Assembly: GCF_020034665.1 (NCBI RefSeq)
Contig: NZ_JAIQDI010000001.1
Location: 186,001-250,000 of the forward strand
Direction of reading: 5' to 3'
Source of the DNA: Niabella beijingensis
GTDB lineage: Bacteria; Bacteroidota; Bacteroidia; Chitinophagales; Chitinophagaceae
Length of the DNA: 64,000 nt
Of the stretch, positions 36,309 to 45,593 are shown one piece after another. Below the pieces are notes generated by a model. It was not told the DNA's origin. It saw only the letters and a program-made list of their open reading frames with translations, and ran no database searches. Made by a program: the position numbers and the translations under genes. Position 1 is the stretch's first letter; every line of letters begins with the position of its first letter.

Positions 36309-37802
36309 ATGAATGTGATCGAAGAAGAAAAACGCGAGCTGCCCGTGTATGCCCGTCCGGAAGTACTGGTAGTGGGCGCAGGTCCGGCAGGTATTGGTGC
36401 GGCCATCGCTGCAGCCAGGAACGGGGCGAAAGTATTGTTGCTGGAACGCTATGGTTTTCTTGGCGGCAATCTCACCATTGCTATGGTAAACCCGATGTTT
36501 ACGTTTCATGATGTAAAGGGCAAACAGGTGATCCGCGGTATTGCCGGTGAACTGGTGAACCGCCTGGTGGCGTTAAAATCCTCACAGGGACATATTACGG
36601 ATCTCACTTTTGATAATGCTTCCATGACCCCTTTTGATCCCGAAGGCATGAAGTATCTTTTATTTCAGATGGCACTGGAAGCCGGGGTAGAATTATTGCT
36701 GCATACCTGGGCCGTCGGCGTGCAAAAAGAAAATGGGAAAGTAACAGCCGTCATCATTGAAAATAAATCAGGCCGCCAGGCCATCTGTCCACAGGTGATC
36801 ATTGACTGCTCCGCCGATGCCGACATTGCCGCTATGGCCGGAGTTCCTTTTGTAAAAGGCCGCGAAGAAGACGGTGCCATGCAGCCGGTAACGCTATTTT
36901 ACCGTATCGGTGGCATTGACATGATCGCGCTCCGAAGCTGGATGAAGCAAAACCGGGATCTGCTGAAAGATGCCCCTACGGATGAAGAAATCGATTCCAG
37001 TGAAGCCATTGCATTCCTGGGCCTAAAGGAACTGGTAAAAAAAGGAATGGAAAGCGGCGAGTTCCCCAAAGATGCAGCACCAAGGATCCTGTTTTATCAG
37101 CTGCCGGTAGAAGGACAGATCGCTGTTAATGCCACGAGGCTCCAGGGTATTGACGGCACCAACGCCGCCGATCTTACAAGAGCGGAAGTAGAGACCCGCT
37201 CACAGGCCTGGCAGATCCATAATTTTCTGAAAAAACATGTGGGCGGCTTTGAACAATCTTATATCCTCGACACCGGCGTGCAGGTAGGTGTGCGCGAGAC
37301 AAGACATATCCAGGGCGATTACAAACTTACCGAACAGGATGTACTTTCCAACCGTGCCTTTGAAGACGGTATTGCCTGCGGTACTTTTGCCATCGACATT
37401 CATCCGCCCGAAGGCGAACAGCAGATCTTTACCGGGTCCGGCAAGGCTGTTTATGAGATCCCCTACCGGAGTTTATTACCTGCCGGGCTGGATAATGTAC
37501 TGGTAGCCGGCAGAAGCATTTCTGCCACGCATACCGCCTTTGGCTCTGCACGTGTGATGGCCACCTGTATGGGCATCGGACAGGGTGCCGGTGTGGCTGC
37601 CGCTGCCATGATCAAAGAGCAGCTGACCACAAGGCAGGTGGATACAGGTGCGGTGAGGGAAACATTGATCCGGCAGGGACAATACCTGATCGGTATGGAA
37701 GACGCCCTGGAAGCCGATCCCCGGCTGGCGCTCAACAAAGGAGAAGGCTCGGGCGCCACGGCCAGTCATTTTAATCCGTTTAAAGACATTGAACATGGAT
37801 AA
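36309..37802 (+). CDS. FAD-dependent oxidoreductase (PF12831-type)
   Basis: A 497-residue flavoprotein without signal peptide. The dinucleotide-binding motif [19 protein letters not shown] near residue 25, the ERYGFLGGN and a C-terminal motif [30 protein letters not shown] are those of PF12831 FAD-dependent oxidoreductases often found in Bacteroidota carbohydrate loci. Probably cytoplasmic, perhaps acting on a sugar or sugar acid released by the locus. It overlaps the MFS gene by 8 bp, so co-translation is likely. No promoter of the standard form was found at its start. Confidence 0.9.
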   Translation: MNVIEEEKRELPVYARPEVLVVGAGPAGIGAAIAAARNGAKVLLLERYGFLGGNLTIAMVNPMFTFHDVKGKQVIRGIAGELVNRLVALKSSQGHITDLTFDNASMTPFDPEGMKYLLFQMALEAGVELLLHTWAVGVQKENGKVTAVIIENKSGRQAICPQVIIDCSADADIAAMAGVPFVKGREEDGAMQPVTLFYRIGGIDMIALRSWMKQNRDLLKDAPTDEEIDSSEAIAFLGLKELVKKGMESGEFPKDAAPRILFYQLPVEGQIAVNATRLQGIDGTNAADLTRAEVETRSQAWQIHNFLKKHVGGFEQSYILDTGVQVGVRETRHIQGDYKLTEQDVLSNRAFEDGIACGTFAIDIHPPEGEQQIFTGSGKAVYEIPYRSLLPAGLDNVLVAGRSISATHTAFGSARVMATCMGIGQGAGVAAAAMIKEQLTTRQVDTGAVRETLIRQGQYLIGMEDALEADPRLALNKGEGSGATASHFNPFKDIEHG

Positions 37803-39048
37803 AAGCAAGGGGAATCTAAGGTGGGGCATTGGTGCTTTGCTGTTCTTTGTATCGGCATTGAACTACCTGGACCGCCAGGTGCTCTCGGTACTGGCACCTT
37901 CGATCCAGAAGGAGCTGCGGCTGTCGGATATCGACTATTCCTATATCACCTCTTCTTTTTTGCTCAGTTATACCATCATGTATGCCATCAGCGGCCGGTT
38001 GGTAGATAAATGGGGAACCCGTAAAAGCCTGCTGTGGTTTGCCGGCAGCTGGTCGGTGGCCAATGTGCTGCATGGTTTTGCAAAGACCGTAGCGCAGTTC
38101 TGTGGCGCCCGTTTTTTACTGGGTGCGGCGGAAAGCGGCAATTTTCCTGCCGGGGTAAAAGCAGCTGCCGAATGGTTCCCGTTAAAAGAACGTGCCCTGG
38201 CCATCGGGCTGCTGAATGCCGGCTCTTCTGCGGGCGCAGCAGTAGCGGCTCCGCTGGTAAGCATTATCACCATTGCCTGGGGCTGGCAGGCCGCATTTGT
38301 TGCAACGGGTCTTATCGGCTTTATATGGGTGTATTTCTGGTGGAAGTATTATTATACGCCCCAAACCCATCCGCGTATTTCAAAACGAGAACTGGAATAC
38401 ATCGAAAGCGACGCAGAGCCGGAGAACACAAAGAAAACAATAAGCATTGGCCGGCTGCTGCGTATGCGGCAATCCTGGGGTTGTTTTGTGGCGCGGATCT
38501 TTATCGATCCCTGTACCTATTTTCTTATTTTCTGGATCCCGAAATATTTACAGGAAGAACAGGGTATGACGCTGAGCCTTGTAGGCTATTTCGCCTGGAT
38601 CCCTTACCTGGCGCTGGCCATCGGTACCATTGCCGGTGGCATCATTCCGCGGCGGCTCATCGGCAGCGGCTGGTCGCTGAACCGTGCCCGCAAAACCGTG
38701 ATGCTTGCGGCCTCCCTGCTTATCCCCCTTTGTTGCCTGTTGTTATTCACTTCACACAGTCTGACGATCGCCTTACTCGCCCTTACCGGAGTGATGTTCG
38801 GGCATGGGTTATGGGGAAACATTACCATTCCTGCTGAAGTATTTCCCAAGGCGGTACAGGGCACGCTCACCGGACTGGGTGGCACACTCGGCGGATGTGC
38901 ATCCATCCTTACGCAATTCGCCATCGGGTGGACGGTTCAGAACCTTTCTTATACGCCGGTCTTTATTGCCGTAGGATTGATGTACCTGCTTACCTTTTTT
39001 GGCGTACAACTACTGATCGGCAAACTGGGCCGGATCATTCAACTTTAA
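37795..39048 (+). CDS. MFS transporter of the anion:cation symporter (ExuT/glucarate-like) group
   Basis: A 417-residue inner-membrane carrier with 12 hydrophobic segments. The [15 protein letters not shown] start, the motif [16 protein letters not shown] and the [19 protein letters not shown] segment are those of the ACS group that takes up hexuronates and related anions. In this locus it likely imports the product released by the periplasmic enzymes. ATG at 37795 overlaps the stop of the FAD gene (the frame also opens at a TTG 6 bp earlier). Expressed with the flanking genes. Confidence 0.9.
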   Translation: MDKSKGNLRWGIGALLFFVSALNYLDRQVLSVLAPSIQKELRLSDIDYSYITSSFLLSYTIMYAISGRLVDKWGTRKSLLWFAGSWSVANVLHGFAKTVAQFCGARFLLGAAESGNFPAGVKAAAEWFPLKERALAIGLLNAGSSAGAAVAAPLVSIITIAWGWQAAFVATGLIGFIWVYFWWKYYYTPQTHPRISKRELEYIESDAEPENTKKTISIGRLLRMRQSWGCFVARIFIDPCTYFLIFWIPKYLQEEQGMTLSLVGYFAWIPYLALAIGTIAGGIIPRRLIGSGWSLNRARKTVMLAASLLIPLCCLLLFTSHSLTIALLALTGVMFGHGLWGNITIPAEVFPKAVQGTLTGLGGTLGGCASILTQFAIGWTVQNLSYTPVFIAVGLMYLLTFFGVQLLIGKLGRIIQL

Positions 39049-39076
39049 AAACCTATAAGGTTTAAAAAACTTATAG
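39049..39076. repeat. Nested inverted repeats before susC
   Basis: AAACCT-ATA-AGGTTT (39049-39063) overlaps a second pair CTATAAG (39053-39059) and CTTATAG (39070-39076). They begin three bases after the MFS stop. This could be a weak hairpin (attenuator or terminator) or an operator; no T run follows, so a terminator is less likely. Confidence 0.5.
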
Positions 39077-39122
39077 ATCTGACGATTGCAACATTAACAT
39101 TGATCACCAAAATTATGTCCAT

Positions 39123-42100
39123 ATGATAAAAAAGCTATTGCACCATGCCCGTAGTCCGCTATTGCACTGCTTACTCGCCTGTCTTCTTATTTCGGCGGCT
39201 GTCGCTGCCCAGCAGAAAAAAGCGGTAAGCGGAACCATCACCGCTGCACCCGGTAGTCCGTTGCAGGGTGTATCCGTAAGCGTAAAGAACAATCCGCTTC
39301 AGGGAACAACAACCGACGAGCAGGGCAACTTCCGGCTGGAAACCGCTCCGGATGCGGTACTCATCGTTTCTGCCATCGGCTATATTACACAGGAGCTGCC
39401 GGTAGAAGGAAGAACATCGCTGCCCATAACAATGGAAGCGGATACCAAAGGGATGGAAGAAGTGGTCGTCATCGGCTATGGCACCACGAAGAAGGTCAAC
39501 CTTACCGGTGCGGTATCCGCCGTTTCCGGTGAAGACATGGCCAAACGCCAGGTAGGCCAGACGTCCATGGCATTACAGGGCGTGGCACCGGGTGTTACGG
39601 TAACACAAAGCAGCGGCCAGCCGGGTGTGGACGCCGGCACCATCCGCATCCGTGGTATCGGCACGCTCAACAATTCGAATCCGCTGGTATTAGTGGATGG
39701 GATTGTGATGTCTATGAACGCCGTGGATGTATCTTCTATTGAATCGATCTCCGTATTAAAAGACGCGGCCTCCGCCGCCATCTACGGATCACGCGCGGCA
39801 AACGGGGTGATCCTGATCACCACCAAAAGAGGAAAGAAAGGAAAATTTTCTTTTTCCTATGATGGCTATGTAGGCAAGCAAAGCGCTACCGACCGCCCCA
39901 AAATGGTAAACGGACTGGATCATATGCTGCTCATCAACGAAGCGCATACCAATGTTGGATTAAGTCCGCTGTATTCTGAAGAATACATTAATAATTATAA
40001 AACTAATAAAGAAAGTAACCCGGATCTGTATCCCGATACCGACTGGCAAAAGGAAGTACTATCCGGCAGCGGTATCCAGACCAACCATGTCATTGCACTT
40101 TCGGGTGGTACCGAGCGGGTGCAGTTCTTTGGCAGTTTTGGTTATCTGAATCAGGCCGGACTGATCGACGATGTGAATTTCCGGCGTTACTATGCGCGTC
40201 TAAACACCAACGTGCAGATCTCTCCCAAGCTCAGCGGATCCTTTGATGTATTCCTGGTAAATAATGACCGCAAATCCGTAGCCCAGTTCCCGGGTGGCTC
40301 CGGCGCTGCGCTTGGCAGCACTACGGGTACCGCGCTTATATTCGGACTGATGAATAAGCTGCCGGCGATACAGGCAGTGAACTATTCCAACGGGCAATGG
40401 GCGGAAGGGCAGAATGGGGTGAACCCCGTTGCCATCATCCGCAATGGTGGCTTCTGGCGGGAGACCAGTTATCCCATATCCGGTAATTTTTCCTTAAGCT
40501 ATAAGCCCTTTGAATTTTTAACCGGTAAGATCAGCTTTGCGCCTACGTATTCGCAGCCCAATGTACGTTCCTTTGTAAATGTGGTGAAGACCTACGATCC
40601 CAACGGTACCTTGCGTTTTACGGTTCCCGGTGTTAACACGATGGATCAAAGCACAGCGCAGGACAAGACCAATCAGCTCGAAGCGACACTGACCCTTTCC
40701 AAAAACATCAGCAAACATTCCCTCGGCGCACTGGCGGGTTACCAGTATTATACCGGGTCCAACAGCGGTTTCAGCGCCTTCCGCGATAACTTCCTGTTTC
40801 CTGATTACCCTGTGCTTTCCGGCGGTTCTTCTGCCAATATGAAAAACGGCGGATATGCTACGGAATGGACGCTGATTTCTTACTTCGGGCGCGTTAACTA
40901 CGCATTTGACAATAAGTACCTTCTGGAAGCCAACCTCCGGTACGATGGTTCTTCCCGGTTTGCCGCCGGTAACAAATGGGGAACCTTCCCCTCCTTCTCT
41001 GCCGGCTGGCGTATCTCTGAAGAACAATTCATGGCTGCTACAAAAGATGTGTTGAGTGAACTGAAATTAAGAGCTTCCTGGGGACGGCTCGGCAACCAGG
41101 AGATCGGAACCAACTACCCCTTTGCACCCACCGTATCACTCGATCCGAAATATATTTCCAACGGACAGATCCAGAACGGCGCCGCCATCCTCAACCTGGC
41201 CAACACCAATATTTCCTGGGAGACCACAGAGATGAGCAATATCGGACTGGATGCACGCCTGTTCCGTAACCTGTCGGTGTCTTTTGATTATTACTACAAG
41301 AAAACCAAAGGCATTCTGCTGGAGCTCAGTATTCCCAAGACCATGGGGGTAGCGGCTCCCTTCCAGAATGCAGGTGTGGTGGAGAACAAAGGCTGGGACT
41401 TCCAGGTGGATTATACCAACTCCGCCCATGCGTTTAAGTATGGGGCCACATTCACTTTGTCTGATGTAAAAAATAAAGTGCTCGACATCAAAGGCATTCA
41501 GCAGACAGGCACCCTGGTAAACCGTGAGGGTTATCCCATCAACTCATTGTATCTTTTAAAATCAGCGGGACTGCTGTCTGCAGCTGATTTTGATGCCAGC
41601 GGCAAATACTTATATGCGCAGCAGTTTGGCAAGCTCGGCCCGGGCGATATCCGCTATACAGACGTAGTGGAAGATGGTATCATCAATGGCAGCGACCGCC
41701 AGGTACTGGGCAGCACCATTCCCCGTTTCACTTACAGTCTTAACCTGAATGCAGATTATAAGGGCATTGATTTTTCCATATTCCTGCAGGGGGTAGGCAA
41801 GCGCGATGGTTACCTGACGGGCAACGCTATTACCCCCTTCCTTGCCGGCGGTACGGCATATGAATACCAGAAAAACCGGTGGACTGTTGACAATCCCGAT
41901 CCCAACGCTATTTTTCCACGGTTTGCGTTTGGGGAAACCAACAATACCCAGATCTCTGATTTCTGGATGAAGAGCGCTGCCTACCTGCGGATCAAGAATG
42001 TACAACTGGGCTATACCATTCCCAAACAGCTGTTACAAAAGGCCGGTATCAGCCAGCTGCGGATCTACCTCTCCGGCGAGAACCTGCTCACCGCAGATAA

Positions 42101-42200
42101 GTTCTGGCAGGGCTGGGATCCGGAAATAGATGCAGCCAGTAATGGCGCGTATTATCCGCAGGTTAAAACCTATAACCTCGGCATTAATCTTAAATTCTGA
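39123..42200 (+). CDS. SusC/RagA-type TonB-linked outer-membrane protein
   Basis: A 1,025-residue outer-membrane transporter for oligosaccharides. Residues 1-30 are the signal peptide, about 34-105 a carboxypeptidase-regulatory-like domain, 111-124 the TonB box-like stretch MEEVVVIGYGTTKK. The plug (about 125-235), with IRIRGIGTLNNSNPLVLVDG, and the 22-strand barrel follow. The last residue is Phe (GINLKF), as in barrel proteins. It pairs with the SusD-like lipoprotein 48 bp downstream and takes up TonB-dependent oligosaccharides, most likely arabinose-containing given the enzymes. Confidence 0.97.
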   Translation: MIKKLLHHARSPLLHCLLACLLISAAVAAQQKKAVSGTITAAPGSPLQGVSVSVKNNPLQGTTTDEQGNFRLETAPDAVLIVSAIGYITQELPVEGRTSLPITMEADTKGMEEVVVIGYGTTKKVNLTGAVSAVSGEDMAKRQVGQTSMALQGVAPGVTVTQSSGQPGVDAGTIRIRGIGTLNNSNPLVLVDGIVMSMNAVDVSSIESISVLKDAASAAIYGSRAANGVILITTKRGKKGKFSFSYDGYVGKQSATDRPKMVNGLDHMLLINEAHTNVGLSPLYSEEYINNYKTNKESNPDLYPDTDWQKEVLSGSGIQTNHVIALSGGTERVQFFGSFGYLNQAGLIDDVNFRRYYARLNTNVQISPKLSGSFDVFLVNNDRKSVAQFPGGSGAALGSTTGTALIFGLMNKLPAIQAVNYSNGQWAEGQNGVNPVAIIRNGGFWRETSYPISGNFSLSYKPFEFLTGKISFAPTYSQPNVRSFVNVVKTYDPNGTLRFTVPGVNTMDQSTAQDKTNQLEATLTLSKNISKHSLGALAGYQYYTGSNSGFSAFRDNFLFPDYPVLSGGSSANMKNGGYATEWTLISYFGRVNYAFDNKYLLEANLRYDGSSRFAAGNKWGTFPSFSAGWRISEEQFMAATKDVLSELKLRASWGRLGNQEIGTNYPFAPTVSLDPKYISNGQIQNGAAILNLANTNISWETTEMSNIGLDARLFRNLSVSFDYYYKKTKGILLELSIPKTMGVAAPFQNAGVVENKGWDFQVDYTNSAHAFKYGATFTLSDVKNKVLDIKGIQQTGTLVNREGYPINSLYLLKSAGLLSAADFDASGKYLYAQQFGKLGPGDIRYTDVVEDGIINGSDRQVLGSTIPRFTYSLNLNADYKGIDFSIFLQGVGKRDGYLTGNAITPFLAGGTAYEYQKNRWTVDNPDPNAIFPRFAFGETNNTQISDFWMKSAAYLRIKNVQLGYTIPKQLLQKAGISQLRIYLSGENLLTADKFWQGWDPEIDAASNGAYYPQVKTYNLGINLKF

Positions 42201-42248
42201 TAGCAGCATATTTCAAACGAAACAGCCAATGGCTATTAAACATTCAAA

Positions 42249-43892
42249 ATGATACAAATGAAAAAGATCTCCTTTATATATATCATCCTCCTGATGACGG
42301 CCTGCACGCGGGAGCTGGACAGGCTGCCGCTGGATGCGCCATCCACCGAGACCTTCCCTGCCACGGAGTCCGAAATGCAGGCGGCGCTGGTGGGTTGCTT
42401 TTCACCATTAAACCTGCGGTTTGGGGAGAATCCTTATGCCATCTGGTTTGAAATGTATTCGGACATTGCAGCCAACCGGGATGTTACACCCAATGCCTCC
42501 TGGGGCACGCCCACTTCCGGAGATGTAAATACCATCTGGAATACGATGTATACCGTTATTTCCCGTTGTAACTTCCTGCTGGATCATATGGACCGGGTTA
42601 CCGGGGCCACTGATCAGTCAAAGGCAAAAGTGGCCGGCACTGCGCGGTTCTTAAGGGCTTATTGTTACAGTATTCTTTCTCAATTGTATGGAGATGTACC
42701 ATTGGTCACCAAAACGCTTGGCCTGGACGAAGCCTATATCAGCCGCACAGCAAAAACAGCAGTGGTGGATTTTATCCTTACCGAATTTAAGGAGGCGGCT
42801 ACATTACTTCCCGCCACCAACCAGCCCAACACCATGAACCTGTCCTCCGGGGCCGCATGGGCACTGGCTTCTCGTGTGGCGCTGTATAATGAGCGCTGGA
42901 CCGATGCGATTGAAGCAGCCCAAAAAGTAATGGGGCAGGAAGGAACGGAGTTTGTGCTCAATCCTGATTATGCCACGATCGCGCAACGCGCGGGAAAGAC
43001 CTCTAAAGAGATCATCTGGGCCATACAATTCAACTACAACGATATCTTTCATGAAACACCCCTCTCCTTCCGGTCCAGGATGGCAGCAGGATACAGCAAC
43101 CGGATACCGGTACAGGCGCTGGTGGATGCCTATGATTGTACGGATGGATTGCCCATTGATAAATCTCCCCGGTATGATCCTGCACATCCGTTTGAAAACC
43201 GCGATCCCCGGCTGGCCAAGACCATTGCCCTGCCCGGATCCGTTTATTACGGTTACCAGTTCGAAACGCATAAGGACAGTCTCAAATGCTGGAACTACAA
43301 TGTATCACCGGCGGTGCGGGTCGATAACCTGGATGCCACGCATACCTTCGCCAGTTTCTCCGGTTATTGCTGGCGGAAATATGCGGACCCTACGGAGACC
43401 CATGCCACCCGGTCGGAGATCAACCCGATCATCATCCGCTATGCGGAGGTGCTGCTCAATTATGCAGAAGCAAAAATTGAGGCCGGGCAAACTGATGAGT
43501 CGATCTATACGGCCATCAATAAGATCCGCAAACGGGCCGGCATGCCGGATATTACCACAGGTAAATCCACCGCAGAGCTACGCTCGATCGTTCGCAAGGA
43601 ACGCAAGGTAGAGCTGGCCGGTGAAGGATTGCGTTATTTCGACATCATCCGCTGGAAGATCGCCGACCGCGTGCTCAACGGTCCCTGCTACGGCCGCAAC
43701 CCCAGGGGATTTCTCTCTGCGGCACCCGCTATCGATGCCAACGGCACGCCGGATTATGCCAATGTACCAGACAGGGACAAGATGCGGGTGATACAGGTGC
43801 GCACGTTCATTAATCCCGCCAATTATTTATGGCCCATACCCGATATTGAGATACAGACCAACAAACAACTCACTCAAAATCCCGGGTATTAA
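42249..43892 (+). CDS. SusD/RagB-type glycan-binding outer-membrane lipoprotein
   Basis: A 547-residue lipoprotein (IILLMTAC lipobox) that caps the SusC channel. The SusD TPR-like architecture is visible, with a helical FLRAYCYSILSQLYGDVPLVT motif near residue 135 and the C-terminal RKERKVELAGEGLRYFDIIRWK signature. Start at 42249 is used; an ATG 9 bp later (MKKISF) is an equally good start. Ends 31 bp before the arabinofuranosidase start. Confidence 0.96.
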   Translation: MIQMKKISFIYIILLMTACTRELDRLPLDAPSTETFPATESEMQAALVGCFSPLNLRFGENPYAIWFEMYSDIAANRDVTPNASWGTPTSGDVNTIWNTMYTVISRCNFLLDHMDRVTGATDQSKAKVAGTARFLRAYCYSILSQLYGDVPLVTKTLGLDEAYISRTAKTAVVDFILTEFKEAATLLPATNQPNTMNLSSGAAWALASRVALYNERWTDAIEAAQKVMGQEGTEFVLNPDYATIAQRAGKTSKEIIWAIQFNYNDIFHETPLSFRSRMAAGYSNRIPVQALVDAYDCTDGLPIDKSPRYDPAHPFENRDPRLAKTIALPGSVYYGYQFETHKDSLKCWNYNVSPAVRVDNLDATHTFASFSGYCWRKYADPTETHATRSEINPIIIRYAEVLLNYAEAKIEAGQTDESIYTAINKIRKRAGMPDITTGKSTAELRSIVRKERKVELAGEGLRYFDIIRWKIADRVLNGPCYGRNPRGFLSAAPAIDANGTPDYANVPDRDKMRVIQVRTFINPANYLWPIPDIEIQTNKQLTQNPGY

Positions 43893-43923
43893 TTTATTGG
43901 CTTGTTATCGTATTTATCAGCTC

Positions 43924-45543
43924 ATGCAACGAACCCATAAAACAGTCTCATTTTTATTTAAGCGGAAGCCGCTGCTGGCGTTGCTTTTCACGACCATGCA
44001 GCTCTGCGGTCACGGACAGGAAAAAACCAGTATCACGCTTCACATACCACGGGAGCCGGCTTCGGTAGATCCGATGATCTACGGACAAATGCTGGAAAAT
44101 GTGAACGACAGCATGATCTACAGCGGTGTTACCGACCTGCAGGGCAATGAGCAAAAGCAGGTCATTCCCCTGTTAAAAGACCTGCAGGTACCGGTGCTGC
44201 GATGGCCGGGCGGCACCGTGGTTTATGAATACCACTGGCGCAATGGGATCGGCCCCCGTTCTTTACGGCCCGTAGTGCCCACGCTTGCCTGGCGGGGAAA
44301 AGAGAACTACCAGTTTGGCACGGATGAATTCCTGCAATGGTGCCGGAAGATCGGGACCACTCCTTATATCAACCTGAATATGGGGACCCATCCGCTCTAT
44401 GGCAGCACGCTCCGGGAGGCATTGGAATGGATCGAATATGTAAACGGACCAGAGAGTTCTCACATGGGGAAATTGCGGGCATACAATGGCCATAAAGATC
44501 CCTACGCCGTAAAATACTGGGGCATTGGTAATGAGAACTACCTGCCAAGCCGGGCCGCAAGGATACAGGATGCGGACACCGTTTATGCAGAACGGCTCCG
44601 CCTGTGGGCATCCGCCATAAAAGAACGCTTCCCCACGCTAAGCCTCCTGGGGATCGGCCATACATCCGGCTGGAACGATACCGTACTGGCACGGGCCGGC
44701 AAACATGTCGACTTTTTAACACAGCACTATTATGTAAATGCCAAAGTGAAAGAAGGCCTGTTGCAGGAGCCGGCCTCCACCCTGTTTGCTCCGGCTAAAA
44801 TGGAAGCCCATTTAAAACTGTTGGGACTGCGGCTGACTCAGATGAACCAAACGTTAGAGCGCACAAACAATCCGGTCCGGCTTTCGGTGGATGAATGGAA
44901 CGACCGGCATGGTCTTTATGACGGAAACAGTTACCGGTTCTCCCGCCAGTCGGTCAGGAAACAATTTGATGTAGCAGTGGCCGCCGGTATGCTGAACGTC
45001 TTTATACGGCAAAGTCCGGTAGTAGGCATGGCCAATTATATCTTCCCGGTGAATGCCCATGGGCTGATACGCACGGTCGGTACGGATGATGCATTCCTTA
45101 CCCCCCTTTATTACCTGTTTAAACAATACCGGGAAAAGATGACCGGGCATAAAATAGATGTAACTTTAAAAGGTCCGGGTATGGATGCAAAAAATGTACC
45201 ACTGAACATTACCGGTGATTGTGATGAAGTGGTAATGGGCAACGCGCCATTGACCTTTATCGATGCAGCAGCCGTCCTCAATAAGGAGGGAGAGATCCAC
45301 ATCGCGTTGGTGAACCGATCGGCAGAAAAAGTACAGGAGCTTACAATTGCCCTTCCTGCCGCTTACAAGGCAACGCAGATCTGGGCGCTGGATCATAAGA
45401 ACATCAATGCGTCCAACGAAGCAGGCAACCGCTTTGAAGTTGTGCCCCGGATAAAACCGGTGAAGCAACAAGGATCCGGTATCACCATCAGGCTGCTGCC
45501 CTGTGCCTTCGCCATGCTGCAGCTGATACCGGAACAACAATAA
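43924..45543 (+). CDS. Exported alpha-L-arabinofuranosidase, GH51 type (copy 1)
   Basis: A 539-residue exported glycoside hydrolase that removes alpha-L-arabinofuranose from arabinan or arabinoxylan. The signal peptide covers the first ~30 residues. The GH51 core is recognised by DPMIYGQMLENVND near the start, the acid/base Glu204 in WGIGNENY and the nucleophile Glu324 in SVDEWND. The C-terminal beta domain is present. The frame reads further upstream to 43846, overlapping susD, but the ATG at 43924 gives a proper signal peptide. It is one of two tandem paralogues. Confidence 0.9.
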   Translation: MQRTHKTVSFLFKRKPLLALLFTTMQLCGHGQEKTSITLHIPREPASVDPMIYGQMLENVNDSMIYSGVTDLQGNEQKQVIPLLKDLQVPVLRWPGGTVVYEYHWRNGIGPRSLRPVVPTLAWRGKENYQFGTDEFLQWCRKIGTTPYINLNMGTHPLYGSTLREALEWIEYVNGPESSHMGKLRAYNGHKDPYAVKYWGIGNENYLPSRAARIQDADTVYAERLRLWASAIKERFPTLSLLGIGHTSGWNDTVLARAGKHVDFLTQHYYVNAKVKEGLLQEPASTLFAPAKMEAHLKLLGLRLTQMNQTLERTNNPVRLSVDEWNDRHGLYDGNSYRFSRQSVRKQFDVAVAAGMLNVFIRQSPVVGMANYIFPVNAHGLIRTVGTDDAFLTPLYYLFKQYREKMTGHKIDVTLKGPGMDAKNVPLNITGDCDEVVMGNAPLTFIDAAAVLNKEGEIHIALVNRSAEKVQELTIALPAAYKATQIWALDHKNINASNEAGNRFEVVPRIKPVKQQGSGITIRLLPCAFAMLQLIPEQQ

Positions 45544-45593
45544 CAACCTGCTCTAGGAAGAAGATTCCGAGCAAGCATAAAAGAAATCAACAG

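Noticed and set aside
38034..38837. 267-codon open frame inside the MFS transporter on the same strand
   Set aside because: Different frame of the carrier gene; Arg/Cys-rich translation typical of a shifted frame.
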